A stretch of DNA of 37,999 nt, taken from Acidobacteriota bacterium. Its GTDB lineage: Bacteria; Actinomycetota; Acidimicrobiia; Acidimicrobiales; Palsa-688. Both the position numbers and the translations under genes were made by a program. This document shows, piece after piece, positions 23,625 through 32,416 of this stretch. Under the pieces are notes generated by a model that was not told the DNA's origin, searched no databases, and saw only the letters and a list, made by a program, of their open reading frames with translations. The DNA lies in NCBI GenBank assembly GCA_028876385.1, contig JAGWSF010000026.1, positions 1-37,999 on the forward strand. Reading direction: 5' to 3'. Each line of letters opens with the position of its first letter. Within the stretch, counting starts at the first letter, position 1.

Positions 23625-23924
23625 TCATTTCCTCCGGGTTACCGCTACGTCTCCCAGGCGGGTCACCTCGATCAGGGCCCGCACCACGGACTCCTCCTCG
23701 TACCAGATCTCGAGGGGTCCCCTCGCCGCCCGGGAGAACAGTACGGCCACACCAGCCGAGTCGATGTAGGTGACCCCGCTCAGGTCGACCACGAGCGACG
23801 GCGAGTCCTCGTCCAGAGCAGCGCGGAACCGGTCGACGTTGCTCAGGTCTATCTCGCCCGACACCAGCACCGTCGGTGCATCGCCGGCTCCCGGCTCCAC
23901 CCTCACCTCCATCGACGCCGTCAT
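23625..23924 (-). CDS. STAS-domain anti-sigma factor antagonist (RsbV/SpoIIAA type)
   Basis: The 99-residue protein is a single STAS domain: VLVSGEIDLSNVDRFRAAL, then LVVDLSGVTYIDSAGVAVL. Ser56 in DSAG is the expected phosphorylation site used in partner switching. Its ATG overlaps the stop of the upstream 1369-residue kinase/phosphatase/anti-sigma protein (ATGA), indicating coupled synthesis in equal amounts. It is the predicted substrate of both that protein's RsbW-like kinase and its PP2C domain (inference from family knowledge). Confidence 0.93.
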   Translation of the reverse strand: MTASMEVRVEPGAGDAPTVLVSGEIDLSNVDRFRAALDEDSPSLVVDLSGVTYIDSAGVAVLFSRAARGPLEIWYEEESVVRALIEVTRLGDVAVTRRK

Positions 23925-26900
23925 CGCCGCACCTGCTTGACCATCCTCACCACGGTTCCCCCTCCGCCCCGCTCCACCGTCACCTCGTCGGCCAACGCCT
24001 GCATTATGGCCAGCCCCCGCCCCCGGTTCTCGCCGCCCGACCCTTCCTTCCAAGTCCCGTGGTCGGCCACCGTGAGCGTCAAGGTGGTGTCGACCAGCGA
24101 CGCGTCCACGTCCACCAGCCGGTCCGGCTCGAAGCTGTAGGCGTGCTCGATGGCGTTGGCGCAGGCCTCGCCGCACGCGATGAGGACCTCATGGACCTGG
24201 GCCTCTTCGACACCGAGGCGCTCGAGCCAGTCACGCAGATCCCCACGGAACGCCGACAGCTCGGCCGGATCGGATCTCACCGCCACCGAGAACCGGTCGC
24301 CCCGCTCCCCCGCGGCCGGCCGCCGGTACAGGAGCACCGCGATGTCGTCCTCCTGCATGCGTCCCGGAACCATGTCGGCCAACAGATCGTCCACGACCTG
24401 TTCGGGCTCCTCGGCCATGGCCCGGACGAGGGCTGTACGCAACCGCTCGATACCCGTGTCGAGCGATTCGCTGCGCCTCTCCACCAGACCGTCGGTGTAC
24501 ATCACGAGCGTGGATCCCGGTTCCAGGCAACAGGTCGCCTCGGGGCGCTCGGCTCCCGACGAGAAGCCCAGCGGCACCCCCTGCCCGCGACCCAACTCCA
24601 GACCGCGGCCGTCGGGGTTGACGACCAGCGCCGGCAGGTGACCGGCGCTCGTGAAGCGGAAGGTTCCGCTCGGTTGGTGGATGACGCCACAGAAGACCGT
24701 CGTGCACATGGCGCTCGGCAACCTCTCGGCGAAAGCGTCCAGGGCGGCGACCACCTCGGCCGGGCTCTCCGACTGGAGCAGCAGAGCCCGGCAGGCACTG
24801 CGCATCTGGCCCATCGTCGCCGCCGCGTTCAAGCCGCGGCCGGTGCAGTCCCCGACCACGACGGCCAGGTGGTCGCCTCCCAGCTCGATCACGTCGTACC
24901 AGTCGCCGCCAACCTCGAGTGGCTGGATGGCCGGCAGGTACCGCACGGCCATGGAGGGGGGAACCTCGGTCGGGCCGAGGATGGAACGCTGCAGCGTGGT
25001 GGCGACGGTGCGGTGATCCTCGTACAGCTCGGCTCGGGCGACGGCCTGCCCGAAGTACCCGCAGAGGACCGCGAACAACGCCCGCTCGTCCCCTCTGAGC
25101 GGGCGCGGCGTCCCGAGATCGAGCCAGACCGCTCGCCGGCCGCGGCCCGGATCGAGCTGGGCGGCCAGCCCCCGGACCGACCTCCGATCGCTCTCCCAGC
25201 CCATGACCGCGGTGACGTCCCGGCCGGCGTCTCGCATCACTTGGCCCAGATCGGGCGCGAGATCGGCGCCGTCGGGGCTGGAGGCCACGACGGTCAGGCC
25301 GTCCTGTCCGGCCTCGACGATCAACGCCGCCGAACCATCGAACACTCGGGCCAGCTCGGTGAGGCCCGCTTCGTAGACCTGCCGCACGTCACTGGCCTCG
25401 GCCAGGCCGATCCCGAGCCGGGCCAGAGCGGCGTCGCGCTCGGCCGCCGCGACCTCGGCGGTCACGTCGTGCAGGGCCACGACGTACCTGCGATCGTCCC
25501 CTTCCCCCACGGCGTTGGCGGCCACCGCCGCCTCCACCCGATGGCCCTCCCGGTGGCGGAGGGCGAAGGTGGCGACCAGCCGTCCGTCCGACATCAGGCG
25601 TTGGTGGCCGTCGGTCGCCGCCCGGGCCGCCTCCGGATCGGTTTCGGGCTCGTAGATCCAAGGGAACGGAGACGAGTAGGGCAGGCCGGCGCGCGGGTAG
25701 CCGAGCAGCTCCTCGAAGGCCGCGTTGGCCTCGATCAGCGTCCCGCTGCGGTCGAGTACGACCACTGCGTCATGGAGCGATTCGATGAGCGCCCCCCGCC
25801 ACGCCGACTCGTGATTGCGCAGGGCGGCCAACTCCAGGTTGGACCGCACCCGGGCCAGGAGCTCCAGCCCGGAGAAAGGTTTGACCAGGTAGTCGTCGGC
25901 CCCCGCCTCGAGGCCCTCGATGGCGGACTCCTCACCGGCGCGGGCCGAGAGGAACACGATGGGAACAGTTGCCGTGACCGGGTTGGACCGCACGGCACTG
26001 AGCAGGCCGAAGCCGTCCAGGCGGGGCATCATCACGTCGGTGAGGACGAGGTCCGGTCGGTGGCCGGCGATGACCTCGAGCGCCTCGACACCATCCGACG
26101 CCACCTGGACGTTCCAGTAGGGACGCAGGATGCGGGCCAGGTAGGCGCGCATATCGGGATTGTCGTCGACGACGAGCACCCGGGCCGCGGCGGTGGTTCC
26201 GGCCGCGCCGCGTACGAGGGTGGCGTCCACCGGCTCGGTTTGATCCGGTCCGATCCACAAAAGGGCCTCGTCCAGGTAGGCGGCGATGGACGACTCACGA
26301 GACGCGGCCTGGGTGGACCCGGTGAACTTGCCGTAGGGGACGACCACCTCGAAGGTCGATCCCTGCCCCTCGGAACTGACGACCGAGACGTCGCCGCCGT
26401 GCAGGCGGGCCAGCTCGGCGACCAGGGCCAGGCCGATCCCGGTGCCCTCGTGGGATCGCCCGCCCGCCCCCGGCACCCGGTAGAAGCGCTCGAAGAGGCG
26501 TTCCTGGTGGTCCGCGGGGATACCGACTCCGGTGTCGGATACGGCAAGGACGACGGTGTCGTCGCGCCCGCGCAGCGAGACGTCTATGCGTCCCTCGAGG
26601 GTGAACTTGAGAGCGTTGGAGAGAAGGTTCAACAGGATCTTCTCCCACATGTCCCGGTCCACGTGCACCGTCGCGCCGAGAGGTTCCAGTTCGAGTCCCA
26701 GGCCGAGACCGGCTCTCTCGATAACCGGGGCGAAGGACATGGCCACGTCGCGGGTGAACTCCACCAGGTCGGTGGGGACCGTCTCGGCCTGCAGCCGGCC
26801 CCCCTCGATCCGGGCGAAGTCGAGCATGTCGTTGACCAATCGCCGTAGCCGCCGGGCGTTGCGGGCGATTATCTCCACCCGGGCGCGCTGCACCTCTTCG

Positions 26901-28030
26901 AGGGGCGCCAGGTCGTCTTTAATGGCGTCGTCGGCGGGAGCCAGTATCAGGGTCAGCGGCGTGCGGAACTCGTGGCTCACGTTGCTGAAGAACTCGGTCT
27001 TGGCCCGGTCGAGCTCGGCCAGCGATTCGGCCCGTCGCCGCTCCGCCTCATAGGCGCGGGCGGCCGCCACTCCTGAAGCGACGCTGCCGGCGACCAGTTC
27101 GGCGAACCCGCGGTAGTCGGCGTCGATCTCCCGGTACGGGTTCAACCCGGCGACGAAGACCCCGCTCGGCGCGCTCTGGCCGCCTTCGACGAGGGGGACG
27201 AGGAGAGCCTGACGCGATGGGTCGGTCCAGGCTCCCGTCGGGAGGCCATCGGGGGCGCCCGGTGGGGTGCACAGCCGGGACGAGCGGGCTGCGGCCACCC
27301 GGCCGAGCGGCCAGGGCCCGTCGTCGGCCCGGGCTACCAGGTGCGGAGCGACCCGGTCTCCGGGCCCCACACCGGTGGTGGCCACCAGGCGGGCGGCCCC
27401 GTCCCCCTCGAAGATGTAAGTGGCCGTCCAGGGCAGGTCCCACAGGTTCCGGCTGAGCACGGCGGAGGTGGCCTCGAACACCGCCGCCTCCGTACGCGCC
27501 GAGGAAAGCTCGGATGCCAGATCGCGCAGGGTGGCCATCCGCCGCTCGGCGAGCACCCTCTGGGTCTCCTCGGTGACCACGCACAGCATCCCGGCGACGG
27601 TCCCGTCGACGTCGACGATGGGGCTGTAGGAGAAGGTGTGGTAGGTCTCCTCCCGGTACCCGCCCCGCTCGAGGAACAGCAGCAGGGCCTCGTCCCAGGT
27701 CGCCTCGCCCCCGTCCATGACCATCTGCAGCCGTGGTCCGATCTCGCCATAGATCTCGGACCACACTTCCCGGGTGGGTCGACCTAGGGCCCACGGGTGT
27801 TTGACGCCGAGCGTGGCCCGGGCGTAGGCGTGGTTGTAGAAGAAGAGCAGATCCGGTCCCCACCCCATCCACATGGAGAAGCGGGACGAGACCACCACGT
27901 TCACCATGGTCCGCAGGAGCGACGGCCACTCCTCCGGGGGGCCGAGCGGCGACTCGGACCAGTCGCGCCCCGCCATCACGTCGGTCAGGTCGTCGTCGGA
28001 AGGGGCAGGCACCCTCGGCGTGTCGGTCAT
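23921..28030 (-). CDS. Hybrid PAS-GAF-histidine kinase-receiver-PAS-GAF-PP2C(SpoIIE)-RsbW protein
   Basis: This 1369-residue cytoplasmic protein joins two signalling logics. Approximate order: PAS 25-160; GAF-like 165-325; HisKA with His353 (SNVSHEFRTPL); HATPase 460-570 (N468, DTGVGIP, GTGIGLAL); receiver 616-735 with phospho-acceptor Asp665 (LTDVMMP) and Lys717; PAS 745-860; GAF-like 870-1000; PP2C/SpoIIE 1025-1236 with metal ligands Asp1043, Asp1061, Asp1180 and Asp1229 (GGDWYD, VGDCTGRG, MYTDGLVE, EDDIAVL); RsbW-type HATPase 1250-1369 (EACANAIEHAY, GRGLAIM). All catalytic residues appear intact and there are no transmembrane segments. GGAG precedes ATG 28030. It overlaps the STAS gene by 4 bases. 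I infer that phosphorelay to Asp665 gates the phosphatase that resets the STAS partner. Confidence 0.93.
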   Translation of the reverse strand: MTDTPRVPAPSDDDLTDVMAGRDWSESPLGPPEEWPSLLRTMVNVVVSSRFSMWMGWGPDLLFFYNHAYARATLGVKHPWALGRPTREVWSEIYGEIGPRLQMVMDGGEATWDEALLLFLERGGYREETYHTFSYSPIVDVDGTVAGMLCVVTEETQRVLAERRMATLRDLASELSSARTEAAVFEATSAVLSRNLWDLPWTATYIFEGDGAARLVATTGVGPGDRVAPHLVARADDGPWPLGRVAAARSSRLCTPPGAPDGLPTGAWTDPSRQALLVPLVEGGQSAPSGVFVAGLNPYREIDADYRGFAELVAGSVASGVAAARAYEAERRRAESLAELDRAKTEFFSNVSHEFRTPLTLILAPADDAIKDDLAPLEEVQRARVEIIARNARRLRRLVNDMLDFARIEGGRLQAETVPTDLVEFTRDVAMSFAPVIERAGLGLGLELEPLGATVHVDRDMWEKILLNLLSNALKFTLEGRIDVSLRGRDDTVVLAVSDTGVGIPADHQERLFERFYRVPGAGGRSHEGTGIGLALVAELARLHGGDVSVVSSEGQGSTFEVVVPYGKFTGSTQAASRESSIAAYLDEALLWIGPDQTEPVDATLVRGAAGTTAAARVLVVDDNPDMRAYLARILRPYWNVQVASDGVEALEVIAGHRPDLVLTDVMMPRLDGFGLLSAVRSNPVTATVPIVFLSARAGEESAIEGLEAGADDYLVKPFSGLELLARVRSNLELAALRNHESAWRGALIESLHDAVVVLDRSGTLIEANAAFEELLGYPRAGLPYSSPFPWIYEPETDPEAARAATDGHQRLMSDGRLVATFALRHREGHRVEAAVAANAVGEGDDRRYVVALHDVTAEVAAAERDAALARLGIGLAEASDVRQVYEAGLTELARVFDGSAALIVEAGQDGLTVVASSPDGADLAPDLGQVMRDAGRDVTAVMGWESDRRSVRGLAAQLDPGRGRRAVWLDLGTPRPLRGDERALFAVLCGYFGQAVARAELYEDHRTVATTLQRSILGPTEVPPSMAVRYLPAIQPLEVGGDWYDVIELGGDHLAVVVGDCTGRGLNAAATMGQMRSACRALLLQSESPAEVVAALDAFAERLPSAMCTTVFCGVIHQPSGTFRFTSAGHLPALVVNPDGRGLELGRGQGVPLGFSSGAERPEATCCLEPGSTLVMYTDGLVERRSESLDTGIERLRTALVRAMAEEPEQVVDDLLADMVPGRMQEDDIAVLLYRRPAAGERGDRFSVAVRSDPAELSAFRGDLRDWLERLGVEEAQVHEVLIACGEACANAIEHAYSFEPDRLVDVDASLVDTTLTLTVADHGTWKEGSGGENRGRGLAIMQALADEVTVERGGGGTVVRMVKQVRR

Positions 28031-28112
28031 GATTCTCCGACCGAAGTTTCTACTGCACTCCGGTGGGGACTGGATCCCAGGCCGTCCCCGTGGAGGTCCT
28101 CACGGCGGCTCG

Positions 28113-28610
28113 TCAGATCGTCTCGATGCGGTAATCCACGATCCGCCCGGACTGCACCACCAGCCACCCGAATGTGGGTCGGGGCTGCATCCGTCGCTGG
28201 GTGGGCGATCCCGGGTTGAACAGGAGCTGGTCCCCTTCCCCGGTCGTCGCCAGCGGTTCATGGCTGTGGCCGAACACGACGGCGTCGCAGTCGGGAAAGC
28301 GACGCCTCATGCGCCGCGCCCGCCCGGAAGTCCGGCCGCTGTCGTGGATCATCCCGATCCGCACCCCGGCGACGTCTACCACCTTGGTCTCGGGGAGGAC
28401 GCCGGCGAGGGCTGCGTCGTTGTTGCCGAGCACGGCGTGCAAGGGGGCGGGGCCGGCTTGGCGACCCAGGCGCTCCAGCACCCCCCGGTCCAGCACGTCC
28501 CCGGCGTGGAGAACCACGTCGGCGAGGTGGATCTGCTCGGTGACCGCGTCGGGTAACCATCCCGGACGATCGGACCGGAGATGGGTGTCGGCCAGTACGA
28601 GGACTCTCAC
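28113..28610 (-). CDS. YfcE/MJ0936-type metallophosphoesterase
   Basis: The 165-residue protein has the two-metal phosphoesterase motifs in order: LADTH, DVVLHAGDVLD, VLGNND, MIHDSG and VFGHSHEP, ending with NPGSPTQRR. Family members hydrolyse phosphodiesters, often cyclic nucleotides, in the cytoplasm. I set the start at GTG 28610, which overlaps the upstream NagZ-like stop as GTGA; GTG 28622 is an alternative. The hybrid signalling gene starts 82 bases downstream. Confidence 0.9.
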   Translation of the reverse strand: MRVLVLADTHLRSDRPGWLPDAVTEQIHLADVVLHAGDVLDRGVLERLGRQAGPAPLHAVLGNNDAALAGVLPETKVVDVAGVRIGMIHDSGRTSGRARRMRRRFPDCDAVVFGHSHEPLATTGEGDQLLFNPGSPTQRRMQPRPTFGWLVVQSGRIVDYRIETI

Positions 28611-29905
28611 GACCCTGGGCACAGCTCGGCTCCCCTTGCTCGCATCACCTGCAGCACGGCCTGATCGAGCCGCGGCTGGCTGAGTTGGGCGTTCTGCACG
28701 GCGGCGACAATGGCCGCCACTATCCCCGAGACGTCGCTGGCAAGGGGGCCCGGGGCGAGCCGGGCGGTATCGGCGGCCGTGAGCGTGGAGCCGAACAGCA
28801 CCATGTCGGCGCCGGCCCCGACGGCGGCCACCGCCGCGGCCGGCAGGTCGAAGCCGGCGGCCGATACGGCCCCGGCCGAGAGACTGTCGGTGAGCACCAG
28901 GCCGTGGAAATGGATCTGCTGTTCGAGCAGGCCTTCGATGACCGCCGGCGACAGCGAGGCCGGTCCCGGCGTCAGGCCGGGCACGCTGGCGTTGGCGACC
29001 ATGACGGCCGCCGCGCCGGCTCGTATGTCCTGCTCGAAGGGCACCAAGCCGCCGGTCAGGAGTTGGGCCAGGGGGGTGGTGGCGGCCGGCTCGTAGTCGG
29101 TGTTCCCGCTAGACCCTCCCAGGCCGGGGAAGTGCTTCAACACGCCGAGCACCCCGGCCTGGGCCAGACCGGCGACGAAGGCCGACCCGTACTCCCCGGC
29201 GGTCGCCGGCCGGGCGCTGAACGAGCGGGGCCCGTCCGGGTCTGTCTTCGATACGACCGGCCCGGCGTCGAGATCGAGCACGGGGGCCAGGTCGACGGTG
29301 ACCCCTAGGGCCTTCATCGCCGCCCCGACGTTGCGGGCCGCCGATTGCACCGCGGCGGGGGTCATGGTCGAGGCCATCTCCTGTGGCCAGGGCAGGGAGG
29401 GCACGTCCCCGGCCAGACGCTCCACCCCGCCCCCCTCCTCGTCGGCCATGACCAGCGGTGGGGGCGTGGCCGACCGGTGCAGCGGGGACAGGGTCGCGGT
29501 CAGGGCTGCCGGTCCGGGCTGCGGGCCGATGAGGAGCACCCCGCCGGCGCCCGCTCGGGTCGCCACGGCGATGGCTGCGGGATCGCCGTCGAGCACCGGC
29601 ACGACGACCAGGAGCGCAGCGCGACGGGACAGGGACCATCCGGCCACCTCCGACGCCGCCAGGCACGTGGCCGGCGGCCCAACCGTTCCGAACGCGGCCC
29701 GGCCGTCTGGCCCGCCGGCCGCCGCCCCTTCGGCGGTCTTGGCGATCGTGTCCGTCGCCGCGGTCGGGGGGCCCTGCGGCCGGCTGGTCGATGGCCCGCC
29801 GGCCGCCGACGGACCGGGAGCCGGTCCTGAGCATGACGCCAGCGACCACAGGGCCATACCCGCCAACAGGCGGCCGGACTTGCGCCTGCCCCGGGTCGCT
29901 CCCAT
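28607..29905 (-). CDS. NagZ-like glycoside hydrolase family 3 lipoprotein, catalytic His motif altered
   Basis: This 432-residue protein has a lipoprotein signal with lipobox LASC (Cys25), a Gly/Pro/Ala-rich linker, and a GH3 TIM barrel: ADEEGGGVERLAGD, VDLAPVLDLDAGP, KHFPGLGG (257-264) and the nucleophile Asp340 in GLVLTDSLSAGA. Bacterial NagZ carries a DSH motif just after KHFPGHG whose His is the acid/base; here that stretch reads SSGNTDYEP, with no His. Beta-N-acetylglucosaminidase activity is therefore doubtful or uses another residue. It should be anchored outside the membrane and act on, or bind, peptidoglycan fragments. It overlaps the phosphoesterase gene by 4 bases. Confidence 0.87.
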   Translation of the reverse strand: MGATRGRRKSGRLLAGMALWSLASCSGPAPGPSAAGGPSTSRPQGPPTAATDTIAKTAEGAAAGGPDGRAAFGTVGPPATCLAASEVAGWSLSRRAALLVVVPVLDGDPAAIAVATRAGAGGVLLIGPQPGPAALTATLSPLHRSATPPPLVMADEEGGGVERLAGDVPSLPWPQEMASTMTPAAVQSAARNVGAAMKALGVTVDLAPVLDLDAGPVVSKTDPDGPRSFSARPATAGEYGSAFVAGLAQAGVLGVLKHFPGLGGSSGNTDYEPAATTPLAQLLTGGLVPFEQDIRAGAAAVMVANASVPGLTPGPASLSPAVIEGLLEQQIHFHGLVLTDSLSAGAVSAAGFDLPAAAVAAVGAGADMVLFGSTLTAADTARLAPGPLASDVSGIVAAIVAAVQNAQLSQPRLDQAVLQVMRARGAELCPGS

Positions 29906-29964
29906 GGCCGGCCGGTCTACCAGCTGGCCAGCCGTGGCACTAGGCCATCAGGGGGTCGGTCGCG

Positions 29965-30426
29965 TCAGCGCGACCCGCGCTCGACGGTCGTGGCCCGCCG
30001 GGTGGCCCGCCGCAGCTGCATGATCCTCACCGACCCGACGGTGAAGACGACGAGCCCTCCGAGCACCGACGCCAGGAGCAGGTCGATGGCCAACGGGATC
30101 GACCAGGTCGCCCAAAAGAAATGCACCCGCACCGACTTCAGGTTCTGCAGGATGAAGACCAACACGATGACCAACGACACCATCCCGGCGGCCAACGCCA
30201 CCCAAGCGGCCGAGATGCGGCTCCGCCCGGGTCCTCGGCGGGTCGGTGCAGCGGCCGGCGCCTGCGGATCGGCAGCCTGACTGGGGGAACGCGTCCCTTC
30301 GTCTACCGGACCGGGGCCGACCAGGGCGTCGGCGCCGGGCGGGTCCATCAGGATGGGATGGGGTTCATCAACGGTGAGGGTGGATTGCGCGGCCTGGCTG
30401 TCGCGTCCGAAACGTCTGAGTGCCAC
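29965..30426 (-). CDS. LapA-domain (DUF1049) inner-membrane protein
   Basis: This 153-residue protein has a charged, Pro/Ala-rich N-terminal ~70 residues, then two transmembrane helices (AAWVALAAGMVSLVIVLVFI and IDLLLASVLGGLVVFTVGSV) with the LapA-type link ILQNLKSVRVHFFWATWSIPL. A basic tail follows. LapA-domain proteins act in envelope assembly in Gram-negatives; their role in actinobacteria is unknown. GTG 30426 follows a -10-like TATAAC by 7 bases, so the mRNA is probably leaderless. Confidence 0.85.
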   Translation of the reverse strand: MALRRFGRDSQAAQSTLTVDEPHPILMDPPGADALVGPGPVDEGTRSPSQAADPQAPAAAPTRRGPGRSRISAAWVALAAGMVSLVIVLVFILQNLKSVRVHFFWATWSIPLAIDLLLASVLGGLVVFTVGSVRIMQLRRATRRATTVERGSR

Positions 30427-30433
30427 GGGTGGG

Positions 30434-30439
30434 GTTATA
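30434..30439 (-). promoter_or_regulatory. -10 element TATAAC of a leaderless LapA-like transcript
   Basis: Minus-strand TATAAC (5 of 6 to TATAAT) lies 7 bases before GTG 30426 with no Shine-Dalgarno. The matching -35 is weak. Confidence 0.45.
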
Positions 30440-30497
30440 CCCAGTTCGGGTTAGCTACTCACCTCGGCCACAAACGGTGTGGCTCGACCAACCCGGG

Positions 30498-30986
30498 TCA
30501 GTCGGGTACGACCGCCTCTATGGCAGACACCAGAGCGGGGTCGTCGGGCGCGACCGTCGGGCGGAAGCGCCCCACCACCGAGCCGTCGGGAGCGATCAGG
30601 AACTTCTCGAAGTTCCACTGCACATCTCCGGCCTCGCCCTTGGAGTCAGCCGTCTTGGTCAGCTCGGAGTAGAGAGGATGGCGGTGAGGCCCATTGACAT
30701 CGACCTTCTCGGTCATGGGGAACGTCACGCCGTAGGTGGTGCTGCAGAAGGTGGCGATCTCCTCAGCTGAGCCCGGCTCCTGTCCGGCGAACTGGTTGCA
30801 GGGAACTCCGAGGACGCTGAACCCACGGTCTTTGTACCGCTCGTGCAGCTGCTCGAGGCCCTCATATTGCGGGGTTAGCCCGCACTTGGACGCCACATTG
30901 ACGATGAGCGTGGCTTTGCCAGCGAAGTCCGAAAGATCGAGGGGGCTGCCGTCGAGCGCGCCTATGGAGGTGTCGGTGATAGCCAT
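30498..30986 (-). CDS. Glutathione peroxidase-family thiol peroxidase
   Basis: This 162-residue GPx-like enzyme reduces hydroperoxides. It has the peroxidatic Cys35 (NVASKCGLTPQY; a cysteine, not selenocysteine), LGVPCNQFAGQEP with the conserved Gln, and WNFEKFLI with the catalytic Trp/Asn. Cys81 (TFCSTTYG) sits where the resolving Cys of thioredoxin-dependent members lies, so thioredoxin rather than glutathione is the likely reductant, consistent with actinobacteria lacking glutathione. I chose ATG 30986; the frame is open to 31121 but the extra part is low-complexity. Confidence 0.93.
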   Translation of the reverse strand: MAITDTSIGALDGSPLDLSDFAGKATLIVNVASKCGLTPQYEGLEQLHERYKDRGFSVLGVPCNQFAGQEPGSAEEIATFCSTTYGVTFPMTEKVDVNGPHRHPLYSELTKTADSKGEAGDVQWNFEKFLIAPDGSVVGRFRPTVAPDDPALVSAIEAVVPD

Positions 30987-31160
30987 GACCGGCCCAACCC
31001 CGGCGAGCTGTGCCCTATTCCCGCAACCCGCCCCCTCCGGACCGGCCCTGCGCCCCGCCGCCACCTTCCGATCCGCCGCCGGCCACCGCCGCAAAGATCT
31101 GGGCGCGGTCACGCCGGTCATACCGCGGTCGGGGCCGGCCGGTAGGGCAGGCTGTGGGGC

Positions 31161-32363
31161 ATGAGCTCCCGCCCACCGGAGGATCCGACCGACGCCGGGT
31201 GGACCACCTACCCGGGCGCCGTCATCCGGACCGCCGCCGACTATTCGTGGCGCCTGATCGCCATCGGCACGGTGGTGTACTTCGGGGTGAGGCTCCTGTC
31301 CCGGCTGTCCGAGGTCGTCATCCCCTTCATCGTCTCGATCCTCATCACCGCCGTCCTGCAGCCGCTAGCCGAGAGGCTGAAGCGGGCCGGCCTGGGTCGG
31401 GGCCTGGCCACCGTGGTCACCATCTTCATTGCGCTGGTGCTGCTCGGAGGCCTCATCACCGTCGTGGTCATCCGCGCCGCGCAGCAGGCACCGCAGCTGG
31501 GCAACGAGATCAACAACCTCCTCCCCCACATCAAGCACTGGCTCATCCACGGCCCGCTCAAGATCAACCCCGACACCGTCAACAATCTCAATCAGACAGT
31601 CAGCAACGACATCACCAAGAACAGCTCGGCCATCGCGTCCAAGGCTCTTTCCACGGGCAAGACGGTCCTGGCTCTCCTGACCGGGCTGCTGCTGGCCGTC
31701 TTCTCCACCATCTTCTTGGTCTACGACGGGGACCGGGTGTGGGGCTTCCTGCTCAGGGGCACACCCGTCCGGGCCCGCCCCGGCCTCGACGCCGCCGCTC
31801 GGGCGGCCTGGACCACCATCAGCTACTACATACGCGGCACTCTGATCGTGGCCCTCTTCCATGGGCTGGTGGTGGCCGTCACGTTGTCCATCCTGGGAGT
31901 TCCCCTCTCGTTCCCGCTCGCCGTGCTGGTCGCCCTCGGTAGCTTCATCCCGTTGGTCGGGGCGGTGGTCACCGGGGTTCTGGCCGTCGCCGTGGCCGGG
32001 CTGTCCAAAGGGCTCATCGCCTCGATCGTCGTGGTGGCGGTCCTGCTCCTCGACAACCAGATCGAGGCGCACGTGCTCCAGCCCTTCGTCGTCGGCCGCT
32101 ATGTGCGCATCCACCCCCTTGCCGTGGTGCTCTCACTCGCCGCCGCCGGCATCCTGTTCGGCCTCGTCGGAGCTTTCATCGCCGTGCCGGTGGTGGCCAC
32201 GATCAACAGCGCCGTGCGCGCCGCGTTGGCCCTCGGGGAGGAGGGCCGACCGGAGCGGGACGAGTCCGCTCCCCACCACGCCCATCCGCCACCGGCCGCG
32301 CCTTCCGCCCCGGCCGCCGGCGGGGAGCTCACCACCGAACATCCGCCGCTCGAAGGAGGATGA
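31161..32363 (+). CDS. AI-2E/PerM-family membrane transporter
   Basis: This 400-residue polytopic protein has the family's layout: helices near 28-45 and 50-65 (VVIPFIVSILITAVLQPL), a TM helix AFTVV-like ATVVTIFIALVLLGGLITVV, a soluble stretch with ANNLLPHIKHW-like sequence, then the conserved C-terminal membrane block with FIPLVGAVVTGVLAVAV, LLLDNQIEAHVLQPFVVG and AAGILFGLVGAFIAVPVVA. Members move autoinducer-2, ions or unknown solutes; the substrate here is not predictable. The C-terminus is a His/Pro-rich tail. ATG 31161 has no strong Shine-Dalgarno. It is divergent from the peroxidase gene. Confidence 0.9.
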   Translation: MSSRPPEDPTDAGWTTYPGAVIRTAADYSWRLIAIGTVVYFGVRLLSRLSEVVIPFIVSILITAVLQPLAERLKRAGLGRGLATVVTIFIALVLLGGLITVVVIRAAQQAPQLGNEINNLLPHIKHWLIHGPLKINPDTVNNLNQTVSNDITKNSSAIASKALSTGKTVLALLTGLLLAVFSTIFLVYDGDRVWGFLLRGTPVRARPGLDAAARAAWTTISYYIRGTLIVALFHGLVVAVTLSILGVPLSFPLAVLVALGSFIPLVGAVVTGVLAVAVAGLSKGLIASIVVVAVLLLDNQIEAHVLQPFVVGRYVRIHPLAVVLSLAAAGILFGLVGAFIAVPVVATINSAVRAALALGEEGRPERDESAPHHAHPPPAAPSAPAAGGELTTEHPPLEGG

Positions 32364-32379
32364 TTCCAACCGGGGGAGG

Positions 32380-32409
32380 ATGACGGATCACCGGTGGCCC
32401 CCATAGCTT
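32380..32409 (+). promoter_or_regulatory. Candidate promoter of the LiaF-HK-RR operon (leaderless)
   Basis: ATGACG (32380-32385), 18 bp, then TAGCTT (32404-32409), 7 bases before GTG 32417. No Shine-Dalgarno is present, so a leaderless transcript is likely. Confidence 0.45.
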
Positions 32410-32416
32410 GGACGGC

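Noticed and set aside
23876..26848. 990-codon open frame on the plus strand
   Set aside because: It is antisense to the hybrid kinase gene, whose domains are unambiguous; its sequence is low-complexity and His/Gly/Arg-rich. Long antisense frames are expected in very GC-rich coding DNA.
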